Under the pieces are notes generated by a model that worked only from the letters and a program-made list of their open reading frames with translations, was not told where the DNA came from and did no database searches. A stretch of DNA of 64,000 bases, taken from contig CAWUSE010000009.1 of NCBI GenBank assembly GCA_963925805.1, forward strand, positions 105,104 to 169,103, in the 5' to 3' direction. This DNA comes from UBA10347 sp905182135 (GTDB lineage: Bacteria; Actinomycetota; Acidimicrobiia; Acidimicrobiales; UBA10347). The position numbers were made by a program, and so were the translations under genes. Shown piece after piece: positions 63,660 to 64,000 of the stretch (positions are counted from its first letter, which is position 1; each line of letters begins with the position of its first letter).

Positions 63660-64000
63660 GAGTGTGAACGAACCCAAACGACCCAGTCGAGACAGGACTC
63701 AGATCGCAGCAAACACCTGCGGCGACCTCACCAAATTACCGATTCCCCGCACCGTGAGTCTCTGCACGGTGAGTCTCTCCACCGTGATCGACGGTGGTTG
63801 CGTTCATCGCCACAAAGTCTCTGCCTCCGTTCGGTGTGCTGACCAACACGTTTTTACTTGACGTTTTTAACGAACCGAGGGCTTCCAAACTTTCGCCGAT
63901 TTCATCCAGAAGGTTCTCCACGATGGTGGCGAACCGCATAATCTCGGCGCAAAAATTGTTGCAATCGTGCTACATTATTCTGGTTGATGAACTTCGGTCT
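63660..64000. other. Window end, no firm gene
   Basis: A minus-strand frame (63736-63939) would give a 67-residue protein starting MRFATIVENLLDEIGESLEAL, which I do not recognise. A 15-bp imperfect tandem repeat (ACCGTGAGTCTCTGC-like) lies at 63751-63785. An ATG at 63987 (MNFG...) runs off the window end and could begin a gene. Confidence 0.35.

Overview
The window reads as chromosomal DNA of an actinobacterium of moderate GC (about 55-60% by eye), most likely an aquatic member of Acidimicrobiia; that placement is inference. Support comes from a mycothiol-type formaldehyde dehydrogenase, a peptide-chain-release-factor-2 gene without the programmed frameshift, the block murI / metallo-beta-lactamase / rph / rdgB with a Mec-type JAMM protease beside it (an order known from Mycobacterium), and many acyl-CoA dehydrogenase, luciferase-like (LLM) and MFS genes.

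Layout. 1-13 kb: a tRNA-Leu(UAG), then a loose accessory region with a Rieske oxygenase, EamA and MFS transporters, two alpha/beta hydrolases, a cytochrome P450, an LLM oxidoreductase, an RluA-type pseudouridine synthase, and a 2-oxoglutarate oxygenase divergent from an unrecognised 330-residue protein. 14-20 kb: a conserved minus-strand block (JAMM protease, a dead AhpD-like gene, murI, MBL hydrolase, rph, rdgB), then smpB and the tmRNA gene with a strong terminator. 20-27 kb: a DUF2797 protein and a four-gene nucleoside-type ABC importer (BMP lipoprotein, double ATPase, two permeases). 27-30 kb: two more Fe(II)/2-oxoglutarate oxygenases and S-(hydroxymethyl)mycothiol dehydrogenase. 30-37 kb: ftsX, ftsE, prfB and secA on the minus strand, then rlmH on plus. 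37-53 kb: catabolic and transport genes (NtaA-type monooxygenase, MFS, thioesterase, DNA alkyltransferase, GlcD oxidase, a VOC/cupin/ICL-type-lyase operon divergent from an AhpD-like/acyl-CoA dehydrogenase/kinase operon, RDD protein, MFS, a second acyl-CoA dehydrogenase, a defective ExoIII-like gene, M20 peptidase). 53-61 kb: a compact, probably ArsR-controlled operon with an AMP-forming ligase, SDR, HyuA, HyuB and an FAD amine/amino-acid oxidase. 61-64 kb: a sulfotransferase-like gene overlapping a class IV aminotransferase, then a broken second copy of the aminotransferase 5' end.

The most interesting signals are gene decay and local duplication. There are two clear pseudogenes, each with an intact paralogue in the window; an ExoIII-like reading frame that has lost catalytic parts; and repeated exact tandem duplications of 12-18 bp, both in and between genes. 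No CRISPR array, insertion sequence, prophage or origin was seen. I did not find a clearly new multi-gene system. The best candidates for new biology are the unrecognised protein at 13000-13992 with its large upstream palindrome, and the ArsR-HyuAB catabolic operon.
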